Below are positions 32,771 to 44,689 of a stretch of DNA of 64,000 nucleotides, piece after piece. The stretch's first letter is position 1, and each line of letters starts with the position of its first letter. Under the pieces are notes generated by a model, which was not told where the DNA came from, ran no database searches, and saw only the letters and a program-made list of their open reading frames with translations. The translations under genes were made by a program, and so were the position numbers. The stretch is from Salvator merianae (lineage: Eukaryota; Chordata; Lepidosauria; Squamata; Teiidae), in NCBI GenBank assembly GCA_003586115.2, contig QVOM02000126.1, positions 5,009,667 to 5,073,666 on the forward strand, read 5' to 3'.

Positions 32771-33097
32771 AGGCCATTTCTGCACCTGGTGTAGATTATC
32801 CCCTGGGACGGGTTGTTGTTGGGTTTGGGTAGGGCTGTCCATGTTCTGGACAGCCTATCATGTCCCTGGCCCGACTGTTGACTTTGAAGGCCTCACCCAG
32901 CCCTTGAAGGGGGGGGAATGAAAGTTCTTGGCCTTGTAAGTATCTGGCCAGAACCATTTCAGAAGTACATCCACTTCCAGTAGTGCTTCCTGGTCTGGTA
33001 TATCAACAGTAGTCCACTCGTGGTCCTTCATGGTCTGGTATACCAACAGTAGTCCACTTCTGAACTACTTTTGAAAGCTCTATCAGTGATCTGGTAT
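32771..33097 (+). mobile_element. MITE family F, truncated on the right
   Basis: It begins 'ggccatttctgcacc' and contains 'aatgaaagttcttggcc', 'ccagaaccatttcagaagtac' and 'ctatcagtgatctgg', in the order of other F copies. It stops where a 'tgtcatggg' sequence begins, consistent with interruption by another element. Confidence 0.5.
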
Positions 33098-33445
33098 TGT
33101 CATGGGCAGCTCTGAGGATGAGAACAAGGAAGAGACCTTGCCCATGACTCCTTCAACCAAAGGTACCCAGTCCCAGTCAGACAGCAGCAGCAGAAGCAGA
33201 AGCTACTCCCAGTCAGGCCGTGATCCCAACTAATGCCTCTGAGATACTACTTATGCCATAGCAGGTGGAGGAGAAAGAGGAAGTGGAAACTATCCTGAAC
33301 TCTTGTGCTGCATTCCTGGCCTAACTCAGAATTGACTTGAATAAAGACTTTTGATCATGTTACCTGCCGCCTTCTTCCCTGCTGAATCTTTGAAAGGTTG
33401 ACCCCTGCTGTATCCTGACCAGTAAGCTGCCTAGAGTTATTGCCT
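33098..33445 (+). mobile_element. Possible solo LTR
   Basis: The stretch begins TGTCATGGG, is acidic-codon-rich at first, and carries a polyadenylation-like 'gaataaagacttttgatca' near 33339 followed by a short tail. This layout resembles reptilian LTR-retrotransposon LTRs. I found no clean target-site duplication. Confidence 0.35.
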
Positions 33446-33809
33446 GGAAGATTTACTACCGCTAATTGTGAAGCATAACAAGTATAGGAACAGTATACCT
33501 GAACATATGTAAAAGGTTTAACATTGGATTGGGATATGGTGCTATTTTGGTGACATATCCCGGACTGTGACTTAGTCCAATATAAACAGGCCATTCCAGG
33601 TGTGTGTGTGTGTGTGTGGGGGGGGTCTGATGAGGAACAGGGGATTATTTTACATATAGCATTCAATTTACATATATGTGTATGTTTTGTTTGTCTTTTA
33701 ATTGTATATGTTTCTTGTTTTGTCTTCTGGCAAAAGAGGTGTTATAAATAAATGTTATTATTATTATTATTATCTTCTTCCAAGGTGCTAAGGCTGAGGA
33801 TAATACCTG
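33446..33809 (+). other. Simple repeats and a LINE-like tail
   Basis: There is a (TG)n run at about 33601-33619. At 33700-33775 a 'ggcaaaagaggtgttataaataaatg' stretch followed by (TTA)n is typical of an L2-type 3' tail. No gene. Confidence 0.5.
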
Positions 33810-34229
33810 GGACCTTTTCACACTTGCAATCCCTGATGCTCACTAGTCAAGTGCCTCTGCACTTTGTGGAGGCTCTGGTGATCAGGAGCAGGCTACAGCT
33901 GCTCCCAATTGCTACCTGTTGTGGAGCACAAAATCGTGCCCACAGCTATCCGCTCCTGGTAAACTGCATTTACACCCGCAGTGTGGTGCAGCTGCACCTG
34001 TGACATTGCGTGGTGTTGCTGGTCACCATGGCAGAGGTCGGGAGCTTACCGGTTCCTTTCATGGTGCAGGATGCCGGCAGGATGCCAGCATTCACACTGA
34101 GAATGCTGGTATCCTGCTGCCAGTCTGTTCTATGGTCTAGCAGCACAGATGGCATCTATGGTGCAAGGTTTGTTCCACTGTAGAACAGGATAATTATCCA
34201 GTTCTATGGTGGAAAGTGCCAACAGGCTT
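33810..34229 (+). mobile_element. MITE family C
   Basis: It starts GGACCTTTTCACACTT and ends AAGTGCCAACAGGCTT. The interior ('gctcactagtcaagtgcctctgcac', 'ggagcaggctacagctgctccc', 'gttgctggtcaccatggcag', 'gcaggatgcc', 'gaacaggataattatccagttc') matches 39845-40312 closely. Target-site duplication unclear. Confidence 0.78.
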
Positions 34230-34481
34230 TGGGTATCCTGCCAGACCCGTTCCGTTCCACCAGTGTTCTACATAGATGTATGCTGTGGGCTCTGAAAAAA
34301 TGCAATGAACCTGGACTTTCATTAATGCTTCAGTTTGATGGATGGCTAGATTGTGATGGTTGATTTTGGGCTGTTGCTTGCAATATCACAAACCCATCTG
34401 CTCAACAATTCCTAAAAAGAAAAAAGCAGAAGATCATATCAGCTTGGAATATGGGAAGTTATGGTCCAAAGCCTTCTAGAG

Positions 34482-34626
34482 CAGGGTTTCTCAAACTGTG
34501 GTCCTCCAGATGTTCCTGAACAATAACTCCCAGAATTCCCAGCAGGGCTGGTACAGAATGCTAGGAGTGGAATTCTAGGAGTTGTTGTTCAGGAGCAGCT
34601 GGAGGACCACAGTTTGAGAAACATTG
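34482..34626 (+). mobile_element. Short hAT-type foldback MITE with 8-bp TSD
   Basis: The left end CAGGGTTTCTCAAACTGTGG and right end CCACAGTTTGAGAAACATTG are near-perfect inverted repeats. The flanks TTCTAGAG (34474-34481) and TTCCAGAG (34627-34634) match at 7 of 8. Arms extend through 'gtcctccag' and 'ctggaggac', leaving about 60 bp between. The CAG-plus-TTCTCAA style of terminus is typical of vertebrate hAT MITEs. Confidence 0.9.
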
Positions 34627-34773
34627 TTCCAGAGGGAACCACATTTGAGAAGATGGCTGTAGGTGGTCATCTGAGTGCCTCTTGCTTGCAGAATGCTGGG
34701 CTTTTGCCCATGAAGTCTAGCTTTAGCTGTATCACAGACCATGGAATTGCTTAGTCAGGAATTAAGAATCGAA

Positions 34774-35241
34774 GGACCTGTTCACACCTTATGGCTTGGT
34801 ATGGTATGGGAATGATGTAGTCATACTATACCAGGGCAGACAGGATCAGGCATGGAGGTGGCCATTTGCATTTTGAGGACTGGAACAAACCCTTACTGGG
34901 CTACCAGAACTCGAAATGTGAATGGCCCGTCCAGAGCAATCCTGATTGCCATGACCGCAGCTGCAGCAATATCTGACTGTTGCCATGGTGGCCGGGATGT
35001 GGCATGCAACTGTGCAGCCATGCTGCCCACTGACAGTGTTTGCACTTGGAAGAAGGTGCAAACTTTGTTGACTGGGAGCCATGCAGCTGCTCCCAGTCAA
35101 GCTGTGGACAACATTTTAGTTGTCCACAGCTAGTAGCATCTAGGAACAGCTGGAGGCACCCCCATACACTGTGGCGGTGTGCAGATGGGCCTGTCTGATA
35201 ACCATCCAGAAGCTCACTGGAAGGTACGTGTGAACAGGCCC
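34774..35241 (-). mobile_element. MITE family C, inverted
   Basis: It starts GGACCTGTTCACACC and ends GTGTGAACAGGCCC. It contains inverted C-family text ('gttgccatggtggccggga', 'gactgggagccatgcagctgctcc', 'gttgtccacagctagtagc'). Flanking bases do not form an exact duplication. Confidence 0.7.
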
Positions 35242-35359
35242 AGAGTGAACAAACAGAAGTTAACCTAGGAAATTCACTGGCCTACATGACCAAGGCCAAT
35301 ACTGTAAGAGATGGTGAGTGCAAACAATAAAGGAGGCTTTATTCTGATCATCAGTTTCC

Positions 35360-35965
35360 AAGAAGTATTTAACTACATAAGAATCTAAGAAATGACCCAC
35401 TGGATTAGACCCATGGCCCATCTAGTCCAGCAGTCTGCTCTCACAGTGGCCAACCAGCTGCTCAGGGAAGCCCACCAGCAGGACATGAGCTCACAGCTTG
35501 CTTTGCGTGTAGTCTACCAGCAGTTGCCCTTCAGAGTTGGACCACCTCTTATTGCCATCAGAGCTAACAGCCATTGGTAGCTCTGACTTCTGTGAATTGG
35601 TCCGACCCCTTTTTGAAATCATCCACACTGGCAGCCAACACCACATTTCATGGTATGCGATTCCATTGTTTGATTAAGCACTGTGTAAAAAAAAACACCT
35701 TCCTTTTGTCTGTCCTGATTCATGCAGGATTCAGTTTCAGTGGGTGACTTCTGGTTCTAGTAATTCAGGAAAAGAAGAAAAACTTCTCTCTAGCCACCTA
35801 TGCATGGTCTACACTGTGCATAATTTTATACATCTCTATCATGTCTCCTGTTACTTATCTCCTTCCTAGACTAAAAAGCCTTGTACCTTTCCTCATGGGG
35901 AATCTTCTCCAGCCCCTTGTTCGTCTTAGTCACCCTCCTCTGAACCTTCTCCAATTCTACTATTT
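35360..35965 (-). mobile_element. CR1-group LINE 3' region, inverted
   Basis: The plus strand begins with the reversed 3' UTR ('ccactggattagacccatggcccatctagtccag', split here across the match). It continues into reversed ORF2 text ('cctctatcatgtctcctgttac', 'actaaaaagcc', 'tcctctgaaccttctccaattc'). Numerous indels indicate an old copy. It serves as the uninterrupted reference for the split copy at 62425-62930. Confidence 0.85.
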
Positions 35966-37499
35966 GAGATACAGCAAGGGCATCATTATGTTAAGCCTAT
36001 CATGCTATTATTCAATGTCATACCAGTTATGCTGGAAACAGAATGTTAAACTAGATGTTCCTTGGTGTGATCCAGAATATACCCTTGTGTTTTCTTGAAC
36101 TCTGTAAGGTAAGTTTCTTTTTCTTTTTTTTTTGTAGTTCAGCAGTTGAGTTCCACATCATCCTGCAAGAATTCATGGAAAAAATCCAATGAGCTATCAT
36201 CTTCTTTTGGCACCCTAGTGCAAAAATCTGTAAAGTGAAGGCTAACAAGTCCCTTCTTCCACTCCTTGTGTCAATCCCAACAGTTATGACATCTCAGAAG
36301 TTCCTCTGAAGGGCCCAATTCACACTTGTCTGCTGGGAATTGTCTGCAGAGACAATTCCTGACCAGTCAACAGCAAGAATAGTTGGGGCCGTTTGCACTT
36401 GGACTGTGGTCACATTTGTTAAATGAGAAGTCTTCAGGCCATTTCTGGCCACTAGGGATCACACTTAAACATGGCATTCTGATTTATATTCATACTAAAT
36501 CCTCCCATCTAGTACTTTCCTTGTTTCAGATTTATCCCAGCACTGAATCAGTTTCTTTAACCTGGTTGTTTTTTCAGGGTGTGATAATTGGGGAGGATTA
36601 TAGGGGGTGTTTCCTGTACTTTCCTGGCTGAGCAGGGGAAGGGTTTTCTCTTATCCTGTCCAGCCAAATTAGTGCTTGAGACATGGAGGGGAGGAGTCCA
36701 CCACAAAATCAGACAGGGATAAAGAAGGAAAATATCTGTTGCTGCCCCTTTTAAACTGCAATTCGCCTGACTCCCTTTAATCTGCACTCAAAGCCTCAGG
36801 ATCAGAGGTTATTTAAAGAGCCAAGGCTGTCTGTTTCTGCTTCCCTCATCCCCTTGTATTCCACTCTGCTTTTCTTGGAAATAGGGAAAATGTCCTCCTA
36901 GACTTGCTCATCTCTTTCCCTGCCAGCTTTATACTTCCCTGCTAATTGTAAGATAATTGTAGCAATTCCATCTCCAACCCCCTTTTTCTTGTTCTTAATT
37001 TCTTCAACTTTTTGCAGCAGGGAGGAATCAATTGATACTGTTTTTTCTCTCTCTCTCTCTCTTTCTCTCTCTCTGTTTTTGTGAATGGTTGTCCTGCCCT
37101 ATTTGGGGGGAGGGCAGGCCTTCCTTCTTTGCCTCTATTAATTACTGGGCTTTAGAGATTAGTTTATATAGCTTAATAGCTTTTATTCACATCCAAAAGT
37201 TCATTCTGTAAAGCAAAGAAGTTTCAGTGCTCCTATGGTAGATTTTTTTTTAAAAAAGTCAACCCCAGAGCAGAAGGCGTGGGAAAGAAATGGGAGGAAA
37301 TGAAGGAAACTTCATCACAAACAGAAACTAAGAAATGATTTTTCAGGGAAAGGGCCAATCAGCAGGAGGAGCAGGAGGCACAAAACAGTATACAAGGAAT
37401 GGAAAAAGAAGCTGGCGGAGAACTGAGAACTAAGTGTAAATGGAAAAACAAGTGTGAGTGGTATTATAGAAGTGTGGTGTGACCACAGCCCTAAGATGC
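35966..37499. other. Intergenic, no gene seen
   Basis: Contains MITE-like scraps near 36315-36420 ('gggcccaattcacacttgtc', 'ggggccgtttgcacttgg') without definable ends, and a (CT)n run at about 37048-37075. No supportable gene. Confidence 0.45.
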
Positions 37500-37898
37500 T
37501 GGAACAGGTCCAATCCTGCCCAGCCACTCTAGGAATGTGAACAGCAGGTGTCCCTGGTCTGTTCCCAATGGGATGTCCTGGCATCAGACGTCCCACCCAT
37601 TCCTTGCCATGATTGGGCGAGGGAATGTCATGTCTGGTGTGCAGGGCCAACCTTGAGGTTTGGACCTTCAATCCCTGAAGGTCAGAACCTAAAAGCTCCT
37701 CACCTCACACCACTAGAAGTGGTGCGAATGCATTGTTCTTGCTGCTGCAGGAACATCTGTGGACATCTTTTAGGCTGTCCTCAGCTGGAACATTCCAAGC
37801 AAGACTCAGACAACCCAACTGCAGCAGTGTCTGGGTACAGATGCACCATGCAAGTGGATGGCATGGGATGTTCCTACAGGTAAGTGTGAACAGGCCAT
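37500..37898 (+). mobile_element. MITE with shared terminus, left end unclear
   Basis: The right end reads 'ggtaagtgtgaacaggcca', matching the common terminus. The interior ('agaagtggtgcgaatgcattgttc', 'gctgctgcagg', 'gctggaacattcc') resembles family G in part. The left terminus is not identifiable. Confidence 0.5.
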
Positions 37899-38974
37899 AG
37901 AATTCACTCTTTTCCAACACTTACCAGCCAGTTAGTTCTGCTGAAACAGAAGAGTGAATCTCTTCTCTTCCATTTTTTTTCTTTGCCTGCCCCCACCAGC
38001 TAGCTCTGAGTTAGATGTTTGAAGCTGAGCAGATGGAGAGCGTTTTGATGTCCATTTTTGGAAAAAGATGGAGTGGAAAAAGGAAGCAGTGAAGCAGAGA
38101 CTGAGTTGGAGGCTTGGCTCCAAATGCTTAAAAAGACAAGGATTTAGCTGAGATTTTGAAGATGGAGGGGCACAAGGAAAATACACAGGGAGGAAAATAA
38201 ATCTTTGGATTGTGCTGTGTTTTGGATTAACAACCTAATTTTGACATGTTGGAGAGGGGCTGTGTTTCAGGTAACTTGTGTAAAAAGGGTCTCAAGGTCA
38301 AACCTTAATTTCTTCCAGTTATAAAGACCTAATAAAAAGTTATCTATTCCATCTGAGCTTGATCTTCTTCTCTGGAAACATTTTGCCACCATGCTAGGTA
38401 GCATCTTCCATGAAATGTCTGCAGAGAAAAGGATGGAGTTTGGAGAACCTTCTATGATGGAATGCTACAACTCTGAGCTATTTTGCCACAATAATGGGAT
38501 CCTATGAGCGTGAAATACATTGCACAGCACACAGGTTGCACATGGAGAAACCCTGAGGAAAGAGCAAGGGTTCTTTCTACACGAGTGCCTATGACAGCAA
38601 GTTCTCCCTGCCAGCAAAAGACTAGACCACTCATCAGCTGTACAACAGGATGGAAAATATCCAGCAATACAGCAAGAAAACAGTAAAAGCTATATCAGAT
38701 GCACACTTTAGACTTCATAAATACCAATCCCCATTCTGCAAACTGCTGCGGACACTGGAAAAAGTAATCAAACCAGGATGCATGGAAGAAATCATTTCCC
38801 TGCTCCCTACAGTCCTGTACTTGCTTGTTTTAATGTATGTATGTATGCTACATTTAAATATGGGTTATATCTCTTGATTGCTTGTTCATCTCCTTGAGAC
38901 ATGGGTAATAGGGTGATATATACATTTTTAATGAACTAAACCGTATGTTTTACTCAGGCCTTTCCAGAGTGAAT
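37899..38974. other. Intergenic, no gene seen
   Basis: No exon or named repeat is supportable in this 1.1 kb stretch. Confidence 0.4.
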
Positions 38975-39165
38975 GTTACTTAAGAACGTAAGAGGTGCCT
39001 TGCTGGATCAGGCCATGGCCTAATCTAGTCCAGCATCTTGTCTCACACAGTGGCCCACCAGTTGCTTCTGAGCATTCTCAAGAAGAATAAAAAGGCAAAA
39101 CCTTCACCTGCACTCAGCTCCTTGCAAATGGCCTTGAGAGGCATCCTGCCTGTCTCTGTGTAGAA
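38975..39165 (-). mobile_element. CR1/L3-like 3' UTR, inverted
   Basis: Reversed 3' UTR text: 'aagaacgtaagaggtgccttgc', 'tctagtccagcatcttgtctcacac', 'cttctgagcattctcaagaag', 'aaaaccttcacctgc', 'aggcatcctgcctgtctc'. Confidence 0.85.
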
Positions 39166-39844
39166 AGACCCTGAAAGGATATAGATGGGAAGTGAGTCCT
39201 GTAGTGATTCAATGAGCGAGAACATGGATCTCAACATGGTTTTTGTAATGTTCCAGCAGTGGCTCTCCTGTGGCCTGCTAATGCACTTACACATCTGTCT
39301 GACACTGAGCTCTCTCATGGGCTGCAACTTCTGGGAGATTTTAAATAGTTTGTTTTGGATTATACTTCCCACAATCCAGGTATGACTGCTGACTATCCCA
39401 AAGAAGGGACTTTTCCTGACTGTAAGCTTTCTGAGTTCTCCACTGGAGATCTTTTTTTATCCACTATTTTAGCTGCCCTGGGACCCTTTGGTATAGGGCG
39501 GGGTAGAAATTGAAAATAAAGTAAAAAATAAAGTAAAGGCTGAACAGTGACTTTGTGCATTGAATATTAGAGCAACACTGCTGAAGGCCTGAAAAGCCTT
39601 CAGAGGCGGGCTTGTTCGCAAATAGATTTATTTCATGATAATTAATTGTGAAGCCCTATAACTATCCATACCACTCTGCTATTCTTTGTGGTTCCTCCTT
39701 TTTCCAATATTGTGGTACCAATAGTTTAGCTGTGGAGACCACTATCTTTAAAATTACAATATGTTGATCCAGTAACTGATGGGCTTTTTCTTTATTCTTT
39801 AAAGAAACAGGCAAGACCAATAATCCTAGTATTTCCACAAAGCG
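39166..39844. other. Intergenic with an L2-like tail near 39470
   Basis: At 39470-39530 'gctgccctgggaccctttggtatagggcggggtagaaattg' followed by A-rich repeats is a LINE 3' tail. The remainder is unassigned. No gene. Confidence 0.45.
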
Positions 39845-40312
39845 TGCCCTTCTTGCACTTGCAACTAGTGAGCATCAGGGACGCTCACTAGTCAAGTGCA
39901 TCCGCACTGTGCAGAGGCCCTGATGCTTGGGAGCAGACTACAGCAGCTCCCGATCGCTACCTGCTGTGGAGCAAAAAATTGTGCTTCACAGCTGTACTGG
40001 GAGCAACTGGACTGCTCCCGGTACACTATGTTTGCTCTCGCTTCCAGGTGCGAATGCAGAGCGGTGTGGCACAGCTGCGACTGCACTGACAGGTGGCTTT
40101 GCTGGTTGCTGTGGCAGCAGTCGGAATCTTACTGGCTGCTGTCATGGTGCAGGATGCCAGCAGGACACCAGCATTTGCACTGCGAATGCTGGTATCCTGC
40201 TGCCAATTTGTTCTATAGCTTCTCAATGCAGATGGTGTCCGTACTGCAAGGTCTGTTCCACCATAGAACACAATAATTATCCTGTTCTCCAGTGGAAAGG
40301 GCAACCAGGCCC
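39845..40312 (+). mobile_element. MITE family C
   Basis: Starts about TGCCCTTCTTGCACTT and ends with AACCAGGCCC. The interior is nearly colinear with 33810-34229 and with the inverted copy at 13048-13465, including 'cactagtcaagtgcatccgcac' and 'gaacacaataattatcctgttc'. Open frames on both strands here are repeat shadows. Confidence 0.78.
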
Positions 40313-42399
40313 TAAGTTTCCTAAAGGGACATGAAGATACGAAAGCGTTAGTCCTTTTCTACCTTCCGGTCTGGACTGACTGTACCTTTCTTTGTCCCTC
40401 ATGATGCTTCTGAAGTTCTTAATTGCCTGGCTGGGAGTACAAGCTTGCCCAGCTTATTTATTTAGCTGTGAGTCAAATTGAGCGTAATTTTCCTGGGAAG
40501 GTTTTCTGTGGCTCAGAATGTAAAACAAGCACCTTAAAAATGCACAATTAGCATTTCAGATTGATGAGGCAGCTATGAAGTGACAGAAAAAGTTCTTTCA
40601 AGTTAAGACTTGTTGACCCTGGTGAATATACGTGAGCTGATCCACTGACCTTCCAAAATGGAAAAGTACTTTAAGACTGCTTTGAGAAAACTTATAGATC
40701 ACAGCACATAGAAATTAAGGAATCAGGGCCTGCATCTTCACAGCCAAGAAAAAGCCATAACTGTGGCAAGATCCACCAATTCCGCTGCTGGACTGAGAGA
40801 CACGCTGTGTTTACAGATGCTACCCCGTAACCTTGCAGACTTTTTGCTCACAGACTGGAAATGGCTGTGAAAGTCAGCCATTTTGAGTCTTCAAAATTAT
40901 CCCATTCTAAGATGGGATAGACCACACAGCATGGACACTGTCCATACTGTGTGGCGGGAAACCTTACCTGTAGCTGGCCAAGACACTCAAAGGCCATAAG
41001 GTTCCCGCAAGCTTACCTGAAAACTGATCCAGCTGAACATAGCGGCTCATAACACCTTAGCCAACCTTGAATTGAAGTATGAATGAAGATGAAAGGGAGG
41101 ACAGACACACGCTCTGAGCTGATTGTTTTCATGGTGTGCTGTTCACACGTTGCCCCTGTAGACCAGTTGGCTCCTGCTAATGTGGACTTTCCTGGTGTAA
41201 TAACCGTTGATCATTTATTCAGCATGTCTCTGTGGCCGAGGCTTTGGTGCCCTCTTTTTGCAAACAGGAAGGTGGACTTACAATCATGCCAGAGGGTCTA
41301 GCACCTTAGAGACTAACAAAGAAAAAGAAGTTGGTAGCATGAGCTTTCGTAGACTAAGCTGACTTCATCAGATGCAGAGAAAATCATGCCAGAGTCAGGG
41401 ACATGGGAAACGTTCAGGAATGCTGAGAAAGCTCACGTAGCAATTAATACCTATTTGGACTCATTGATTCTGTAGGGCTCCTGCTCTGAAAAGGGTTGAC
41501 ACAGCATATCTGTTCTCAGAAATAAAATGCCTGTTAGCTGCCAAGGATGCTGAGCATCCTGCTTCATTTGTGCTGAGGTCTCTCTACTTTCTTGGCCACC
41601 CACAGCCCTTCCTGTTTTCCCAGCTACGTCCTTGTCCCAGGGAGATCTTCACCAACCATTTTCCCAAAGGCTGTTTCATCTGTCCTTTCTTTCATACCAG
41701 TGACATCTTATGCTCTGCCACCTTCTCGTCGTCTATTTCTCTCCTTGCTCAATCAGGCAAAGGCAAAGTCTGCAAGCATGGAGGACTGGCTGATTGGAGT
41801 GCACATCTCAGCCTGTGTAAACCTCAAAGCTGGGGAACAAAAGTTCTTTGGCAGTGAAGGTTCCACCCAGGCCTATGATGGGAAGTGCCAGAAATTGACC
41901 CAGAAAGTGGCACACTGAGGCACTTTTCATCATGCACCCAAGCAGACACGTTGGTTCAATGGCTGCACAGGGGCTGCTGAAGTGAACCAGATCTGCCCTG
42001 CATTTTGCAGAGTGGTTTTTGCTGCTCTGCTGAAGTAGAGCTCCCAAGACCAGATACTGCCTCTAGGAGCATGCCTAGCAGTGGTGACGTGTGGATATGT
42101 GCACATCATTGCATGCTCAGCACACATTGATAGATGGTCATTGCATCCAGGCCCTTTCTTGAACCATATGCATCTTGCCAAAGTGTCTTTATTCGCCTCT
42201 TTTATTATTTGCTTTGTCTCTTCTGGTACACTACAACCAGTGATGACCGGTGCCATTTATGCCTATAGGGGCAAGATAAGTAAATGAAGAATAAATAGAG
42301 CTAACAGTGGATAATCTACTCTTTGGCTTCAGTTCTGTTCAAGTCTGCCTGGAAACTAACCCCACTGAATGTAAGGAGTTCTACACCCACCAGCCAAGT
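40313..42399. other. Intergenic, no gene seen
   Basis: A 2.1 kb stretch. At 41296-41365 there is a short piece of a widespread reptilian repeat ('agcaccttagagactaacaaag', 'tagcatgagctttcgtagact', 'acttcatcagatgcagag') whose class I cannot assign. ORFs at 41570-41918 have no recognisable domain. Confidence 0.45.
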
Positions 42400-43018
42400 C
42401 TGGACTGAAACACACTTGAAGGAGAACGAGAGGACCAGTGCAGTCCAGGAAAGGGATCTAAGGGCCTGACTTCTGCGTGCTATCAAGGAACAGCATAGAC
42501 GATGTCACCTCCAGAATGTTCCATCCACATAGGATGGAGCATGCAATTGGATTGGGTGCCAAAAATGGTGTCCTATCCAGTGGCGGTCCATGCCTTTAAG
42601 AGCAGGTGTTCGCTCCCACGCCATCACCGTTCGCGGGGCCACCGAGCCTCCGTAGTGACGCAGCAGGTCGCTGCGACCTGCTAGGCGACCTGCTGCATCA
42701 CTATGGAGGCTTGGTGGCCCCGCGAATGGCGATGGCGTGCAAGCGAACACCCGCTTTTAAAGACACGCACCACCGCTGGTCCTATCCCACTATACTCATC
42801 ATCAAGGTCTATCAGTGAATTGGTAGGACCATGGAGACCTTTCTTGCTTTAGGAAGCGACATGCCACTGAAAAGGAGTCAGTGGTTGGGACAGGACAAGC
42901 CATTTGAAATGCAGATGGCACTGTCCCACTCTAGTGGCAACTCATCCCAGAATGGGACAGGTTGCATATCCTGGGATAAGTTGCCATGCCCCTGTCCCAG
43001 GATACCAAAGGTATGTAT
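42400..43018 (+). mobile_element. MITE family F-like host, split by a foldback hAT MITE
   Basis: The host text includes 'tctaagggcctgacttctgcgtgc', 'catcatcaaggtctatcagtgaattgg' and an end 'aaaggtatgtatgaaaatggg' like the right end of the 47465 copy. The left end is unclear. It is interrupted at 42578-42778. Confidence 0.55.
42578..42778 (+). mobile_element. Foldback hAT-type MITE, perfect 8-bp TSD
   Basis: A 201 bp near-complete inverted repeat. The left arm from CAGTGGCGGT to about 42672 pairs with the right arm ending ACCACCGCTG, with only scattered mismatches; the centre is 'gcaggtcgctgcgacctgc'. GTCCTATC flanks it exactly at 42570-42577 and 42779-42786. It is GC-rich and non-coding. The terminal sequence and TSD length indicate a hAT mobiliser. 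Confidence 0.95.
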
Positions 43019-44276
43019 GAAAATGGGGGAAGTCTGAGCTGTTGGGTGTGATGGGTCAGTTCCCACCCCCCACCAATAACTGCAGATCTTTGTGTAGCGC
43101 AGGACATGCATTTTAAGTCTGGAGGACCTTTAATTACTGATGGGTCTTTGATTTGCCCTTTCTTGTAGACAGATGTACACAGTGTTGTATAAATATTAAT
43201 TCAGTTACAGCGATGATAATATAGTAATCAAAATTTAATAGTGGGTAGATCTCAAGGTCCTAAACCTCTGTTTGCTTCAAGGATGGTCCATTGACAAGAT
43301 TCCTGTCTTATAATAGAGTTAAACAGCTATCATAGTCACCCCCAAAGGTTTCCCTCCACCTTTTCTTTTCTTGCCTTCCAGAACCCTGCTAAAAATATTC
43401 ATAATACAGGGACAGGTCTAACACAGTCTACAAGACTGAGGAAAGAGAAGTGCAGAGAACAGCTGAAAAGATGGATCTGATATTAAACCTCTGATCACGG
43501 AATGAGATTTTAAAACTTCCTCCGCCACTCTCATCAAACCAGCAAACTTTATTTTTCACTGGTTCTGAATATTGCATGGACTATCTCTATTCCATTAGCT
43601 TGAACTTCTCTCTGAAACTGCCACCAAATTCTGCTTTGCATTCACTTCCCTTGTTGCTTCCTGCAACTGGTCTGCAATTTCAAAAGGCAAATGCCTGCTT
43701 AAAATGGATTGATTTCATCAGGATCAATGAACAATCAATAACAAGTTCCAGAAGAAAGTAGCCAGAAAGTAGGGCAGCACTGCAGATAGGAAACGTGTGT
43801 GGATTGGGGAAAGGATGAGAAGAACAGTATCGTTTCCCTTGCAAAATATTCTGCTAGTGTTCCACTTCTCAATATTTGAAACCTTCTGTCATTCGTCACT
43901 GTGTAGTGCCTGCAGGAAAATGAGTTTGATACTAAAAGCAATTTGGTGCTCTTTGCAAGGAGGACTTTCAACTTCCCTCCTTATAGCATCTTTCTTTGTA
44001 CTTTTTGCACTTACCTGGTATACTGAAACAAGTGGATCACTAGACTGCTTCTTCCGCATGCATCATCTGCTGAAATGTTCCAGAAGTTTCCTAAGAGCTC
44101 CCTGTTCAGGTCTAGCTGTGGACTGGTTAAAAGCAGCCCACAGTTGGCCCTGCATCAACAGGAGTGGTCTGGGAGTGGAGCTTTCACACCACTTCCGTGT
44201 CAGAATTCACAGAGGGCATGATGACCCAAGTTTGTGTATACCATAAGCTAATGCCAGTTGCCAGTATCTAGTTTCC
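43019..44276. other. Intergenic, no gene seen
   Basis: No gene. The ORF at 43797-44246 encodes no recognisable domain; its end overlaps MITE-like text ('gagtggagctttcacacca'). Confidence 0.4.
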
Positions 44277-44570
44277 TGTTATGTATCCCTATATTTTGAC
44301 TAGCTTATTACAGATAACAGCCATCTTGCGTCAGCATAGCAAAGCCTAAGCATGAGAAGTACTAATTGTTTACATACTGATAAAAGCTTGTGTGAATCTT
44401 TCATAATATGCTCGGGAGATATAACTGCTTGTATATTGTAAAATGACTACTGACTGTTTGTCTGCCTGACTGACAGGATGTCATCTGCTTTTTGCTACTC
44501 TTTACTATGGAACTTAGCTTCAATAAAGACTTTACTTTATAGACTACTCTGCTGACTACAGAGTCAATAT
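44277..44570 (+). mobile_element. Candidate solo LTR
   Basis: It begins TGTTATGTATCCC and contains a TATA-like 'ctgataaaagc' near 44380 and an 'aataaagac' polyadenylation signal at about 44522, with a short tail. TTTCC precedes it (44272-44276) and recurs just after (44571-44575), a possible 5-bp duplication, although the 3' end is not the usual CA. No internal viral genes are present. Confidence 0.42.
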
Positions 44571-44689
44571 TTTCCCCCTCTACTTCATGGGAACGTTGTA
44601 AGCCTTCCTAAGCATGAACTGCGCTACTCTGATATTCCAGTGTTGTGTGGCCAGGGGGTTGGGGCTTTGTGGATCTGCCTCTGGGGTCA

